A stretch of DNA of 64,000 bases from Myxococcales bacterium (GTDB taxonomy: Bacteria; Myxococcota_A; Polyangia; Polyangiales; Polyangiaceae), in the NCBI GenBank assembly GCA_903642325.1, contig CAHJWM010000025.1:1-64000 (forward strand), in the 5' to 3' direction. Of the stretch, positions 1-9,304 are shown one piece after another. A model generated the notes under the pieces. It searched no databases and was not told the DNA's origin. It was given only the letters and a program-made list of their open reading frames with translations. The translations under genes and the position numbers were made by a program. Every line of letters starts with the position of its first letter. Within the stretch, counting starts at the first letter, position 1.

Positions 1-557
1 CCCCCGCCGCCCCCGCCGCCCCCGCCGCAGTGCGCGTGTACATGCGCACGGACTCGGAGCCAGTCCTGTTTTCGGCGTGGCCCAGCGGCGCGGCCCCTAC
101 TCCCCGATGGTGCGTGGCGCCCTGCGACGCCGGTTTCGTACCGGGGGACTACGACTTGAAACTAAACGGCGTATTCGTGGGTCAGGCGGTTTCGCTTCGA
201 AAGTCGGGCACGCTGCGTGGCGAGCTTCATTCGCATGCTGGCGCCCGAGCGGGGGCGTGGCTTGGCCTGAACCTAGGCGGCATCGTGGGCGGAGTTTTCA
301 TCACCGTCGCCGCGTTGGGCGGCCCAAGCTGGGCCTATCTGGCCGGCGGCGGCTCGTTGGTTGCGGGCGGCGCGGTCTTCTTACTGTCTTATCGAGCCGA
401 CCGGGCCACGGTGAGCTTTACGCCAGGCGAGCCCGCGGACGTGCGAGGGATGCCCGCGACCCAGGGGCCCAGCGCTGGGGATTTATCGTTTTACTTCCCC
501 GACCGCGCGGCCTTCCGCTCACAGGCCCGTGGCCTTGGTCTCAGGGTCACCTTCTGA
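1..557 (+). CDS. Membrane protein with Pro/Ala-rich linker, 5'-truncated by window edge
   Basis: The frame is open to the left edge, so only the C-terminal part is present. The first 29 bases are three copies of a 9-bp CCG-rich unit read as Pro-Ala-Ala repeats, a low-complexity linker. After it comes a short beta-rich segment with a Cys-x4-Cys pair (WCVAPC) and a GxYxLKLNG stretch, similar in style to the PEGA-like segments of myxobacterial envelope proteins. Two hydrophobic segments (LGGIVGGVFITVAALGG and the one after it) are probable membrane helices, followed by a polar tail. A GTG at 30 could serve as a start, but the open frame upstream makes that unlikely. Function unknown. Confidence 0.6.
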   Translation, partial: PAAPAAPAAVRVYMRTDSEPVLFSAWPSGAAPTPRWCVAPCDAGFVPGDYDLKLNGVFVGQAVSLRKSGTLRGELHSHAGARAGAWLGLNLGGIVGGVFITVAALGGPSWAYLAGGGSLVAGGAVFLLSYRADRATVSFTPGEPADVRGMPATQGPSAGDLSFYFPDRAAFRSQARGLGLRVTF

Positions 558-631
558 GCGCAAAGGTCTTCACCGAGCGCGCCCGAACGTGGCGTTGTTC
601 GGGTCGCTACGCCAGCGCGCCTTCTTCGATG

Positions 632-1459
632 CTAGTCGAGGGCGCCGCGCTTGATCCAGGGCCGATGCACGTCTGGAATGTCGTCGAGCAGTTGCCGGGT
701 TACGGCGCTGCTTGGTGAGCCAGTGACCTGGGCGGGCGGGCCTTGTTCGACGATCTCGCCCTCGTGCATGATGAAGATCGAATCAGAGATGTAGCAGGCG
801 AGGCCGATGTCGTGGGTGACGAACACGATCGTCATGTCGAGCTCCTGTTTCAGCTTCATCAGGTAGTCGAGAATATTCGCGCGGCTACAGGCGTCGACCA
901 TGCTGGTGGGCTCGTCTGCGATCAGAACCTGTGGACGCAAGATGAAGATGCGCGCCAAAAGCATGCGTTGCATCTGCCCGCCTGACAGCTCGAAGGGATA
1001 TTTGCCCTCGACCTCCTTGGGCTTGATGTTCACCGCCATGAGCGCGGCGTCTACGCGCGCTTCCATCTCTTCTTCCTCGGGCTTGCGCTTGAAGAGCTTG
1101 AAACTGCTCTTGAGTTGGGAACGGATGGTAAAAAACTGATTGAAGGCCGAAAACGGATCTTGAAAAACGGCTTGTACCGAGCGCCAGTGTTCGCGCGCAT
1201 CCCGCTCGTTGCCGATCGGCTTGCCGTTGAAGGACAGAGTTCCACTGCTCGGTGTTTCGAGCCGCAGCAGCATCTTGGCCAACACGGTTTTGCCACACCC
1301 GGACTGGCCGACGATGCTGATGATGTCTCGGCTAGCGATGCCGAAGCTCACGTTTTTAACGGCCTCGACCAGTTTTTTTCCGTGCCCGAAGCTGCGGGAG
1401 AGGTTCTTGGCCTCGAACTTCAGAGGCTGATCGGCCAAGGGGCTGGGCTCACTCGGCAT
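632..1459 (-). CDS. Oligopeptide/dipeptide-type ABC transporter ATPase (OppF/DppF-like)
   Basis: One of the two ATPases of a family 5 ABC importer. All ABC motifs are visible: Walker A GQSGCGKT (51-58), Q-loop FQDP, signature LSGGQ (158-162), Walker B VLIADEP (178-184) and the THD switch His. At 275 aa it is slightly shorter than a typical OppF, and the C-terminal oligopeptide HPY extension is reduced. The D-loop reads SMVD rather than the common SALD. It overlaps the 3' end of the other ATPase gene by 11 bases and is the last gene of a five-gene minus-strand operon. The substrate cannot be told from the sequence. Confidence 0.93.
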   Translation of the reverse strand: MPSEPSPLADQPLKFEAKNLSRSFGHGKKLVEAVKNVSFGIASRDIISIVGQSGCGKTVLAKMLLRLETPSSGTLSFNGKPIGNERDAREHWRSVQAVFQDPFSAFNQFFTIRSQLKSSFKLFKRKPEEEEMEARVDAALMAVNIKPKEVEGKYPFELSGGQMQRMLLARIFILRPQVLIADEPTSMVDACSRANILDYLMKLKQELDMTIVFVTHDIGLACYISDSIFIMHEGEIVEQGPPAQVTGSPSSAVTRQLLDDIPDVHRPWIKRGALD

Positions 1460-2426
1460 ATTGACACCTAACCTGGCGATCCTTGACGATGCGAATCACT
1501 TGTTGGTTCTCTTTGCAATCGGGGCGTGCCACCGGGCAGCGTTCGGCAAAGCGGCAGCCTTGGATCGGATGAGCCAAATTAGGCGGCGCGCCTTCGATGG
1601 ACACGGGTTTCTGATCGCGGTGGCCAGAGTCGGCACTGAGCATGGAGCCCATCAAGGCCTGCGTATAGGGCATACGCGGATCGAAGATGACCTGCTCGAT
1701 GGTTCCCATCTCCACGATCTCACCTGCGTACATGACGGCGATGTTGTTCGACACGTGGCGGAGCAGCGGTAGCTCGTGCGTGATGAACAGCATGCTCCCG
1801 ATGATGCCTTGGTCCATCAGCTCGAACAGAAGCCTGATCACGGCTTTCTGAGTCGAAACGTCGAGGGCCGAGGTCGGTTCGTCGGCGATCACCACACGCG
1901 GATCGAGCAGCGTGGAGATGCCGATCACCACGCGTTGTTTCATTCCGGCGGGCAACTGCACGGGGTAGGAATTCAGCACGTCGTCCGCGGGCATGCCGAG
2001 CTTTCGGAAGCGCTCGCGAAGCCGAGCATGGACCTGCCTCTTATCGGCGGTCTCGTCGTGACTCAGGATCATGTCCGTCGCTAAATCTTTTACTTTTCGC
2101 GTCGGATTGAGCGAGTTCAGGGCTCCCTGGGGGATCATCGAGATCTTACGGCCCAGGATGTCGCGCCGGTTTTGTTCGACGTTCATGCCGATGATGCTTT
2201 TGCCTTCGATGCGCACGTCCCCGCTGCTCAGGTGGAGAGGAGGGATGTAAAGGCCCATGCAGGCGCTCACGAGGGTGGTCTTGCCGCACCCGGATTCGCC
2301 AGCAATCCCCAAAATTTCGCCCGCTTTCAGCGAGAAGGATACACCGTCCACGGCCTGGATCTTCTGCCCGAAGCGAGTGAGATAATGGGCGCGCAGATTG
2401 TCGACCTCGAAGATCGGGCTGCTCAT
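1449..2426 (-). CDS. Oligopeptide/dipeptide-type ABC transporter ATPase (OppD/DppD-like)
   Basis: Second ATPase of the importer, 325 aa from the chosen ATG. Walker A GESGCGKT is at 43-50, followed by the Q-loop IPQG, Walker B VVIADEP and the THE switch region. The signature position reads LPAGM in place of LSGGQ, a degenerate signature that suggests the two ATP sites of the heterodimer are not equivalent. The C-terminal oligopeptide-type extension with Cys residues (GCRFAERCPV) is present. An upstream in-frame start exists, but the ATG at 2426 sits in a TGATG overlap with the permease stop, which favours coupled translation from here. Confidence 0.92.
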   Translation of the reverse strand: MSSPIFEVDNLRAHYLTRFGQKIQAVDGVSFSLKAGEILGIAGESGCGKTTLVSACMGLYIPPLHLSSGDVRIEGKSIIGMNVEQNRRDILGRKISMIPQGALNSLNPTRKVKDLATDMILSHDETADKRQVHARLRERFRKLGMPADDVLNSYPVQLPAGMKQRVVIGISTLLDPRVVIADEPTSALDVSTQKAVIRLLFELMDQGIIGSMLFITHELPLLRHVSNNIAVMYAGEIVEMGTIEQVIFDPRMPYTQALMGSMLSADSGHRDQKPVSIEGAPPNLAHPIQGCRFAERCPVARPDCKENQQVIRIVKDRQVRCQYAE

Positions 2427-3262
2427 CACTTCCTCAAGCGCGGATTGAACACGCCTTCTAGGGACGTGTTGATGATGTACAGGGCAAATACGATCACCGT
2501 GATCAACACCATGGCCGGCGCGAACGCCCACCACGCGCCGTCCGTCAAGGCCTCGTTACGGATCGCTTCATTGAGGATCTTGCCCAACGAGATGGAGTCA
2601 TAGGGGCCTAGCCCGAGCATGGAGATGCTCGCTTCCGACAAGATCCCGGTCGCGGTTTGCAGAATGAAGACCATGAAAATGTAAGAAAGGAGGTAGGGCA
2701 TGATGTGCAAGAGCACGATGCCCAGCGTCCCGTAGCCATTGATGCGAGCCAGGCTCACGTGATCTCGACCACGCAAGCTGGACGACTGGGCGCGCACGGC
2801 GCGCGCGCTCCAAGTCCACGTGGTGCAGCCGATGATCAACGCGATCAGCGTCAGGCTGCGCCCGTTCTCGATACTCGAGCTGAGCAAGATCAGGACAATC
2901 AAGCTCGGAATCACCAAGAACAGATTGGTGCCCACCGTCAGCACGTCGTCGATTAAGCCGCCCTTGTAGCCGCCGTACAGACCGATCAGAGTGCCCACGA
3001 ACGTGGCCACGGTGCCGGCGAGGAACCCGACGTAGAGTGACGACCTCAGGCCCGCGATCAATAGCGACACCATGTCCACGCCCAGGTGGTCGGTTCCGAG
3101 CCAGTGCGCGCGGGAAGGGGGCGTGAACGCCAAGCCGACGCGGGTGCTCACATCCACATGCACGAACAATGGGCCGAGCAAGGCGAACAGCAAGGTCGCA
3201 AAAAATAGCCCAAATCCGAGGACGAAAGACGGCGTACGGAGCAAGCTCGTGAACAGCTTCAT
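2426..3262 (-). CDS. ABC transporter permease, OppC/DppC-like
   Basis: Inner-membrane permease of the importer, 278 aa. It has an N-terminal helix (SFVLGFGLFFATLLFALLGP), an OppC-type N-terminal segment ending in HWLGTDHLGVDM, and then a BPD_transp_1 core of about five helices. The EAA-like loop that contacts the ATPases is near SLARINGYGTLGIVLLHIMP. The HWLGTDxxGxD motif is typical of OppC/DppC N-termini. The start lies one base after the stop of the OppB-like gene and the stop overlaps the next ATPase start by one base, so the genes are tightly coupled. Confidence 0.93.
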   Translation of the reverse strand: MKLFTSLLRTPSFVLGFGLFFATLLFALLGPLFVHVDVSTRVGLAFTPPSRAHWLGTDHLGVDMVSLLIAGLRSSLYVGFLAGTVATFVGTLIGLYGGYKGGLIDDVLTVGTNLFLVIPSLIVLILLSSSIENGRSLTLIALIIGCTTWTWSARAVRAQSSSLRGRDHVSLARINGYGTLGIVLLHIMPYLLSYIFMVFILQTATGILSEASISMLGLGPYDSISLGKILNEAIRNEALTDGAWWAFAPAMVLITVIVFALYIINTSLEGVFNPRLRK

Positions 3263-3263
3263 G

Positions 3264-4334
3264 TCACTTGCCGGTCCGTTGCGCGGCGCGGATGCGGGGG
3301 TCGAGGATGCCGACCAGGATGTCGACGCTGAAGTTCGCGATGAGCACGGTCACGGTGACGAGCAACGTACAACCAGTGATCAGCGGGTAGTCGTTGCCTT
3401 GGATAGCCGTGAGCACCGCCATGCCCAGCCCGGGGTAGCTGAAGATCATCTCGGTGATCAGCGCGCCGCCGACCATGGTGCCGAGAGCCAAGGCCAGCCC
3501 GGTCAGCTGAGGCAGCATGGCGTTGCGAAACATGTAAAACAGTATCTTGCTCTCTTTGACTCCGAGTAATTTGGCGTACTTCACGTAATCGGTACCGAGC
3601 TCGTAGATGCACATGGAGCGCATGCCGATGGCTTGCCCGCCCACCACAATCAAGAACACGGATAGAAAGGGAAGCACGTAGTAGTAACTGGCGCTCGCAA
3701 TGAACTGGCGGCTGAGCGCGGGCGACAAACCGTCATCATAACCGCCGACGGCGGGAAACCACTCGAGGCGAATGCCGAACACGTACACCAGCAATATACC
3801 GAAACAGAACGCCGGGATGGCGCTGGCAAGCAATGCCATCGGGTACATCAGCTGATCGAATACCCCGCGTTTGTAGGCCGCGAGGGCGCCAAGCACATTG
3901 CCGAGTAGCCAGCCAAATACGATCGTCGGCAGTTGCAACGCGAGCGTCCAAGGCAAGGCGGCCTTGATGATCTCGCTGACGCGCTTGGGATGCTGCAAAA
4001 TGGAGCTGCCGAGATCCCCGCGTAAGCTCATGCCTACGTAGTTGGCAAACTGCGAGGCGAGCGTCGTGCGCACGGGCTTGCCCTGGGCGTCTCGCTGCAC
4101 GTGGCCACTTGGGTCGAGCTCGACCAAGCCGAACTCCTTGAGATACGACTCTTCCTTCTCTTTGGCCGAGGCGGTGTCCAGGCCCGCGCTCACCTTGGCC
4201 ATCATGGTGTCGACCGGATTGGCGTCGCCCAAACGGGGCAAGAAGAAGTTGATCGTGACTGCAACCAGGAACGTGACGAAGTACCAGCCGGCGCGACCGA
4301 GTATGTGCTTGAGGGTGGGATATTGATTCAACAT
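3264..4334 (-). CDS. ABC transporter permease, OppB/DppB-like, with enlarged periplasmic segment
   Basis: Permease of 356 aa. The first helix (WYFVTFLVAVTINFFLPRL) is followed by a long polar, charged periplasmic segment (about residues 38-100, containing a KEKEESYLKEFGL stretch and a DPSG...DAQGK stretch). Then comes the usual five-helix core and an EAA loop (YVKYAKLLGVKESKILFYMFRNAMLPQ). The extra periplasmic segment also occurs in family 5 importers that carry oligosaccharides, so the substrate need not be peptide; that is inference. The gene follows the binding-protein gene by 22 bases. Confidence 0.92.
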   Translation of the reverse strand: MLNQYPTLKHILGRAGWYFVTFLVAVTINFFLPRLGDANPVDTMMAKVSAGLDTASAKEKEESYLKEFGLVELDPSGHVQRDAQGKPVRTTLASQFANYVGMSLRGDLGSSILQHPKRVSEIIKAALPWTLALQLPTIVFGWLLGNVLGALAAYKRGVFDQLMYPMALLASAIPAFCFGILLVYVFGIRLEWFPAVGGYDDGLSPALSRQFIASASYYYVLPFLSVFLIVVGGQAIGMRSMCIYELGTDYVKYAKLLGVKESKILFYMFRNAMLPQLTGLALALGTMVGGALITEMIFSYPGLGMAVLTAIQGNDYPLITGCTLLVTVTVLIANFSVDILVGILDPRIRAAQRTGK

Positions 4335-4356
4335 GTTCCTGGTTCGACCGAAGCCA

Positions 4357-6246
4357 TCAATGGGTCACTGGCTCGATCGCCCACAGCATGTTGGTGCCCA
4401 GGCGGTCGCCAGGCGTGAGCGGCGGCAGGTAGGGGTTCGCCGCGCTGGGCATGTTCGACCAATGTTTGGCGCTGAACTCATAAAATGCGTCTGGTCGATA
4501 AACGAGCGGTAAATCTGGCTGCAACTGCATGAAAATCACATTCAGCTCATGATAGGCGGCCAGCAGCTCGCCTTCGTCGGTCATGCTCGGTATGCGTGTC
4601 AGGAGCTCATCGATGCGCGGGATGTAGCCCGGCGCCTTTGGGTCGTTGAAGCGCCCCATGTTTTTGTACATCTTGTCACCGAGCGGTGCGAAATCTTGCG
4701 TAGTCATCAAAATTTCGAAGCGCGACCAGGGCTTGGAAGGGGAGGGCGCAGAGGATGGAGTGTTCATGATCAAGTCGAAGTCGCCCTCGAACAGCGCGTT
4801 CCAAAATAAGCTCGCGTCGACGAAGCGCTCACGAGCGTCGATGCCGACCGCGCGCATGCTCTTCACGCTGATGCGCACGATGGACTCCCAGTCGCTCCAG
4901 CCTGTCGGTGATTTCACGAACACCGTAGGCACCTTGCGTCCACTTTCATCGAGCGTTTCGAGTAGCTCGCCATCTGCGCCGAAGCGCGGTGTGTAGCCGC
5001 CTGCCTTGAGCTCGGCTTTGGCACGCTCGGGATCGAACCACGTACCGTATTTTTGGGTGTCTGCGTCCGAGAAGTATTTCTGTTCCAGCCCGAAGGGCAA
5101 AATCAAGCCCGGTTTCAGCGGTTCGCTATAGCCCGAGACGGCCAGTTCTCGGATGTCTTTGTAGTTGATGGCAAAGGCCATGGCGCGCCGCATGTGCACG
5201 TTCGTCAGCGGCGCGCGCTTGTGATTGACGATCAGCATGGGCATGGCGCTGCTGAGGAAGAATGGCTCCTTGCTGAGCCAGCTCTGCACGCCCTTCTTCG
5301 CCTTGAGCCAAATACGCGGCACGAAGGTGCTGGAAGCGTCCAGCCGCCCTTGTTGAAGCGCGATGCTGAAGTGATCGTTACTCTTGTAAATCGGGTGCAC
5401 GACGAACTTGACGGTCGGCCTTTTGCCGCCGTGCAGGGCTTGGTTGCCCCAGTAGTTGTCGTCCCGCACCACCGCGATTTTTTCGCTGCTGTAGGAGAAC
5501 AGCTTGTACGGCCCCGAGCTCACAGCGTCTTTGTCGAACTTGAGCTTGTCGAAATCATCCAAGTTCCCGCCGTGGGCGGCCAACATCGGTTCGATGACGT
5601 GGCGCGGGATGATCCGTTGCGCCTGCAGCGCGTCCAATACGACCAACGGGTTCTTTTTTTCGGCATTGAGCTCGAACACTACGCGCCGCGGATAACCCTC
5701 GGTGGCGTTCAGCTCGACCGGTACTTCCTTGCCCGCTTCGTTCAAAGCCCGGACGGCTTTTAGATACTGCCAAATAGGCGCAATATTGAGGCTTTTATAG
5801 CGCTTGCCCAGCTCGAACGTGTAAGCCACGTCCCAGGCCGTTACCGGCTTGCCGTCGTTCCAGCGCGCCGCTGGATTCAGCGTCACCTCGACGCTTTCGG
5901 CGTGCGTGGCGTACGACTCCGCCAAGAGCGGCACCATCTTGCCCGTGATGGAGTCGTACATCAGCAACGTCTCGTACACGAAGTTCATCGTGCTAACGGG
6001 CCAGTCCGGGTTGCTGAGCAGGGGGTTGAACGAAGCGGGCTCGCCCCACTGCCAACCCGCAACGTAGAACGTCTCTCCCCTTGGGAAGCCGCCGCCTGCG
6101 TCGTCGGCGTCGCGCCGACAATCGGCTTGTCCGAGTAACGATAGTAAGGCGAGCGCGGTTCGGAGCAGCCGAACAGCGGGGACGCGGCGAACGAAGCTCT
6201 GAGTGCCCCTGGGCAGTTTGGAAGCGACAGAGCAAGTCTCGGTCAT
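4357..6246 (-). CDS. Extracellular solute-binding protein family 5 (OppA/DppA-like)
   Basis: First gene of the importer operon, 629 aa, the expected size of a family 5 binding protein. A basic N-terminus and a hydrophobic stretch (LLRTALALLSLLG) end near QADC, a poor lipobox with Asp just before the Cys, so it may be a lipoprotein or simply secreted. The mature part has family 5 landmarks: FNPLLSNPDW...YETLLMYD, LAESY, AARWNDGKPVTAWDVAYTFE, and a late R-Y-P-like Y-R-P-D-A segment. The ligand is unknown; the NPLLSN...YETLLMYD opening also occurs in oligosaccharide-binding members. Confidence 0.9.
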   Translation of the reverse strand: MTETCSVASKLPRGTQSFVRRVPAVRLLRTALALLSLLGQADCRRDADDAGGGFPRGETFYVAGWQWGEPASFNPLLSNPDWPVSTMNFVYETLLMYDSITGKMVPLLAESYATHAESVEVTLNPAARWNDGKPVTAWDVAYTFELGKRYKSLNIAPIWQYLKAVRALNEAGKEVPVELNATEGYPRRVVFELNAEKKNPLVVLDALQAQRIIPRHVIEPMLAAHGGNLDDFDKLKFDKDAVSSGPYKLFSYSSEKIAVVRDDNYWGNQALHGGKRPTVKFVVHPIYKSNDHFSIALQQGRLDASSTFVPRIWLKAKKGVQSWLSKEPFFLSSAMPMLIVNHKRAPLTNVHMRRAMAFAINYKDIRELAVSGYSEPLKPGLILPFGLEQKYFSDADTQKYGTWFDPERAKAELKAGGYTPRFGADGELLETLDESGRKVPTVFVKSPTGWSDWESIVRISVKSMRAVGIDARERFVDASLFWNALFEGDFDLIMNTPSSAPSPSKPWSRFEILMTTQDFAPLGDKMYKNMGRFNDPKAPGYIPRIDELLTRIPSMTDEGELLAAYHELNVIFMQLQPDLPLVYRPDAFYEFSAKHWSNMPSAANPYLPPLTPGDRLGTNMLWAIEPVTH

Positions 6247-6263
6247 GGGCGATGCTCGACGGT

Positions 6264-6292
6264 GCTATAGCGCGGAGTACTGCTGGAACCAA
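6264..6292 (-). promoter_or_regulatory. Candidate sigma-70 promoter of the ABC importer operon
   Basis: On the minus strand a TTGGTT hexamer (6292-6287) and a TATAGC hexamer (6269-6264) are separated by exactly 17 bases, about 18 bases upstream of the binding-protein ATG. The -35 match is weak (3 of 6) and the -10 match moderate (4 of 6), so this is a candidate only. The rest of 6293-6633 shows no gene or convincing structure. Confidence 0.3.
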
Positions 6293-6633
6293 AGCGCCCG
6301 AGCCTTCAGCTCGAGCCCTCGTGGGCTAAAGTGGGTGATCGATAGTAGGATCGGTTGCCCATCGTGAGCCGAAGTGCAGAACCGAAATGGGGACCGCGCC
6401 GATGCGTTTCGAGCGCGGGCATTCGGAAGTTGTCACATGTCGAACGAGGCGGAGCGCGTCTGCGACGACGGTAAGACACGACGACGTTGGCCCGCGCGTC
6501 AGCGAGGTTTTAGTGCTCGGATGTGTCCGGCAATGGGCGCCGTGATCGAAAAATCGGCGGAGCGCGCGGCCGAAGGCTCCAGAGGCCCGCTTGCTTAGAT
6601 CACTACAGTCGTGACTCGAGACGAACGTCGGCT

Positions 6634-7782
6634 TTAGTTCGGGAAAGCCGCGCTGGCGGACGGGCTCGGTGAGCTGGCGCCTTTGGGCGCCTCGCTGCTC
6701 GGCGTGGCACTTGGGGGGCTAGGGATGACGGGGGGTGCCGGCGCGGGGGTCAGTCGAGGAGTCACCACGGCTGGTCGCGGCGGGGGGAGCGTCGCGGCCG
6801 GTGCGTGCCCAACGAGCGGAGGGTTCGGCGCTTGCGGTCGAGCGCGCTGCTCGGGCGACAACCAGCGCGTCGAGCTCGGGCAACTTCTGAAACGACCCTC
6901 GACCGCGTCGCAGCTCTCTCGCTCGAGCCGCCTTTCGACGGGCAATACCGCGGGCACGATGTCGTCCCAACGAAAGGTCAAGCCGGCACCCAACGTGAGC
7001 ACTGACGTTCCTCGAAACCCACCGCCGAGTGTAGTAAAGGCGCTGTGCACGTCGAAATCGGCGCTGTCGCTCAGGTGAATGTCGGCGTCGAGCCCCGCGC
7101 GCATCGGCACCGCGAAGCTCAGGTCAACGCTCACGCCTTTTCGCACGGCGGCTTCGACTGCGTTCTGGTTCAGGCTCGCCGTTCCCGCGACGATATCGAT
7201 GTTCACGTCCTCCTGGCCCAACGTGATGGCTGCACGCTTGAACACGGTGTCGAGGTTCGCGCTCGGCGCGGCCTCGAACCAAGGCACGAAGGTGATGGCG
7301 GGGTGCGGCGACATGGGTACCGCGAAGCCCAAAACGAGCGGCATCGTCAGGTAGTTGCGCTGACCGCTGACGTAAGCGGTCGGAACGGCGCCCACGTCGA
7401 AGGAGACAGCCACCTTGGGTGTGCCGTCTGGATAGCGGCCAGCCACCGGAAATAGGAATAGCGCGACGCCGCTCGCGCCGACGCCATGCGCGGTCGAATC
7501 GTTGATCTTAGAGCCAAAGTTCACGTAGTGCAGTCCGAATTGCGCGCTCAGTCTGCCCGTGCTGGAGCTGAAGTTTGCATTGTAGCTCACGGTATTGAAC
7601 GCCCCAGCATCACTCGAGCCATGCCGGTAAGCCAGCACCACGCTGGAGGCGCGAGTGTCGTAGCTCGAGACCGCTGGCGCGTGAGTGCCGGGCAGAGCTC
7701 GCGCGGTTTGACCGAGCAACAACAAGAACGTAGGCACACAGGTCACGGTCACTCGGTTTCGCACACGGGCAACTACGCCCAC
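6634..7782 (-). CDS. Predicted outer-membrane beta-barrel-like protein with Pro/Ser-rich tail
   Basis: A protein of 382 aa not recognised as a named family. It opens with a signal-peptide-like region (VTVTCVPTFLLLLGQTARALPG). Residues from about 40 to 290 alternate hydrophobic and polar residues in short strands (SVVLAYRHGSS, GRLSAQFGLHYVNFGSK, VLTLGAGLTFRWDD), consistent with an outer-membrane barrel. The last 90 residues are rich in Pro, Ala and Ser, including a run of PAPAPPVIPSPP type, as in myxobacterial envelope proteins. It is transcribed toward the importer operon but separated from it by nearly 400 bases. Function unknown. Confidence 0.7.
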   Translation of the reverse strand: MGVVARVRNRVTVTCVPTFLLLLGQTARALPGTHAPAVSSYDTRASSVVLAYRHGSSDAGAFNTVSYNANFSSSTGRLSAQFGLHYVNFGSKINDSTAHGVGASGVALFLFPVAGRYPDGTPKVAVSFDVGAVPTAYVSGQRNYLTMPLVLGFAVPMSPHPAITFVPWFEAAPSANLDTVFKRAAITLGQEDVNIDIVAGTASLNQNAVEAAVRKGVSVDLSFAVPMRAGLDADIHLSDSADFDVHSAFTTLGGGFRGTSVLTLGAGLTFRWDDIVPAVLPVERRLERESCDAVEGRFRSCPSSTRWLSPEQRARPQAPNPPLVGHAPAATLPPPRPAVVTPRLTPAPAPPVIPSPPSATPSSEAPKGASSPSPSASAAFPN

Positions 7783-7965
7783 GTGTTTGGATGTTTAAGG
7801 CCTGCCCGGGAGCGCGGCGCGCAGAGCGAAGGTCGGCTCCTTGGCCGCTGACGCGAGCGGGTTTGCGAGGTCCCGCCTCACCGCGCGCCGGAATTTGTGC
7901 GCCCGGGCGAGCGCGGCATGCGACGACTGGCGCCCGGCCCAGGATTTCGTTAGGAGGCCATGACC

Positions 7966-9240
7966 ATGACCGAGCTCGCGCAACTTTCCGCCGCCGATCG
8001 CGCTGACCTCCAGCAATCGCTCGAGGAGCGTTACAACGCTTTCCGGGCGCAGGGCCTCAAGCTGGACATGACGCGAGGCAAGCCATCGGCCGAGCAGCTC
8101 GACCTAGCCTCCAAGCTCACGGTGGCGCTCGCGGAGGACGACTACAAGGGCAGCGACGGCAGCGACGTACGCAACTACGGCGGCCTGGACGGGCTACCGG
8201 AAATGAAAGCCATTTTCGCTGACCTACTCGGGGCGCCCGTGGCTCAAGTCGTGGTGGGCGGGGTGTCGAGTTTGACCATGATGCACGACACGGTGGTGCG
8301 AGCGCTGCTGCATGGGGTGCCCGGCAGCACGGAGCCTTGGGGCCGCGGCAAAGTGAAGTTCATCTGTCCTAGCCCCGGGTACGATCGTCATTTCGCAATC
8401 TGCGAGCACCATGGCATCGAGATGGTGACCGTAGGCCTGCTTGCGGACGGCCCGGACATGGCGGAGGTCGAGCGCTTGCTTCTAGCTGATCCCACCATCA
8501 AGGGCATGTGGTGCGTGCCGAAGTACAGCAACCCGACCGGCACCACCTACAGTGAAGAAGTCGTGAAGCGGCTGGCCAAAATGACCAGCGCGGCGCCTGA
8601 TTTCCGATTATTTTGGGACAATGCCTACGCCGTGCACGACCTCTACTCGGTCGGTGACGTGCTCGCCAACGTGATCACGGCCTGCGCCGAGGCAGGTCAC
8701 CCGGATCGCGCGATCGTCTTCGGATCCACCTCGAAGATCTCGTTCGCGGGGGCGGGGGTGGCCGCCCTTGCGTCGAGCCCCAAAAACATCGCGGACGTCA
8801 AGAAGCACAGCGCCATCCAGACCATCGGTCCGGACAAGGTCAACCAGTTGCGCCACGTGCGCTTTTTCAAGGACTACGTGGGCGTGCTCGCGCACATGCA
8901 GAAGCACGCGGCGCTGCTTCGCCCCAAGTTCGAAGCGGTGGTCGAAAGCTTCGACCAAGCCCTGGGCGGCAAAGGCGTTGCGTCGTGGACGGAACCACGT
9001 GGCGGCTATTTCATCAGCCTGGACACGCTCGACGGTTGCGCCGCCGAGGTCGTACGATTGGCTGACGAAGCGGGTGTCAAGCTCACGGCCGCGGGGGCGA
9101 CGTTCCCTTACGGCAAGGAGCCGCGGGACCGCAATATACGCGTTGCGCCTTCTTTGCCGCCGCTCGCGCAAATCCGCACCGCGATGGAAGTGGTGACGGT
9201 CTGCGTCTTGCTCGCCAGCTTGAAGAAACTCGCCGTCTGA
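7966..9240 (+). CDS. PLP-dependent aminotransferase, putative aspartate aminotransferase (type Ic-like)
   Basis: Fold-type I aminotransferase of about 424 aa. Landmarks are MTRGKPSAEQLDL near the N-terminus, the YGGLDGLPEMK segment, the KYSNPTGTTYS substrate-binding region, the WDNAYAVHD segment with the cofactor-binding Asp and Tyr, and GSTSKISFAGAG with the Schiff-base Lys. The MTRGKP opening and overall layout match the aspartate aminotransferase family of Corynebacterium AspT (PF12897) rather than classical AspC. Two ATGs are possible: 7960 lies only 2 bases after the AGGAGG at 7952-7957, while 7966 has an ideal 8-base spacing, so 7966 is chosen. No operon partners. Confidence 0.9.
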   Translation: MTELAQLSAADRADLQQSLEERYNAFRAQGLKLDMTRGKPSAEQLDLASKLTVALAEDDYKGSDGSDVRNYGGLDGLPEMKAIFADLLGAPVAQVVVGGVSSLTMMHDTVVRALLHGVPGSTEPWGRGKVKFICPSPGYDRHFAICEHHGIEMVTVGLLADGPDMAEVERLLLADPTIKGMWCVPKYSNPTGTTYSEEVVKRLAKMTSAAPDFRLFWDNAYAVHDLYSVGDVLANVITACAEAGHPDRAIVFGSTSKISFAGAGVAALASSPKNIADVKKHSAIQTIGPDKVNQLRHVRFFKDYVGVLAHMQKHAALLRPKFEAVVESFDQALGGKGVASWTEPRGGYFISLDTLDGCAAEVVRLADEAGVKLTAAGATFPYGKEPRDRNIRVAPSLPPLAQIRTAMEVVTVCVLLASLKKLAV

Positions 9241-9304
9241 GCCGCGCGGCGCAAAGGGCGTCTTAACGGACTCGACGGCGCCTCGCGGCGAGCGGACCAA
9301 CCGC

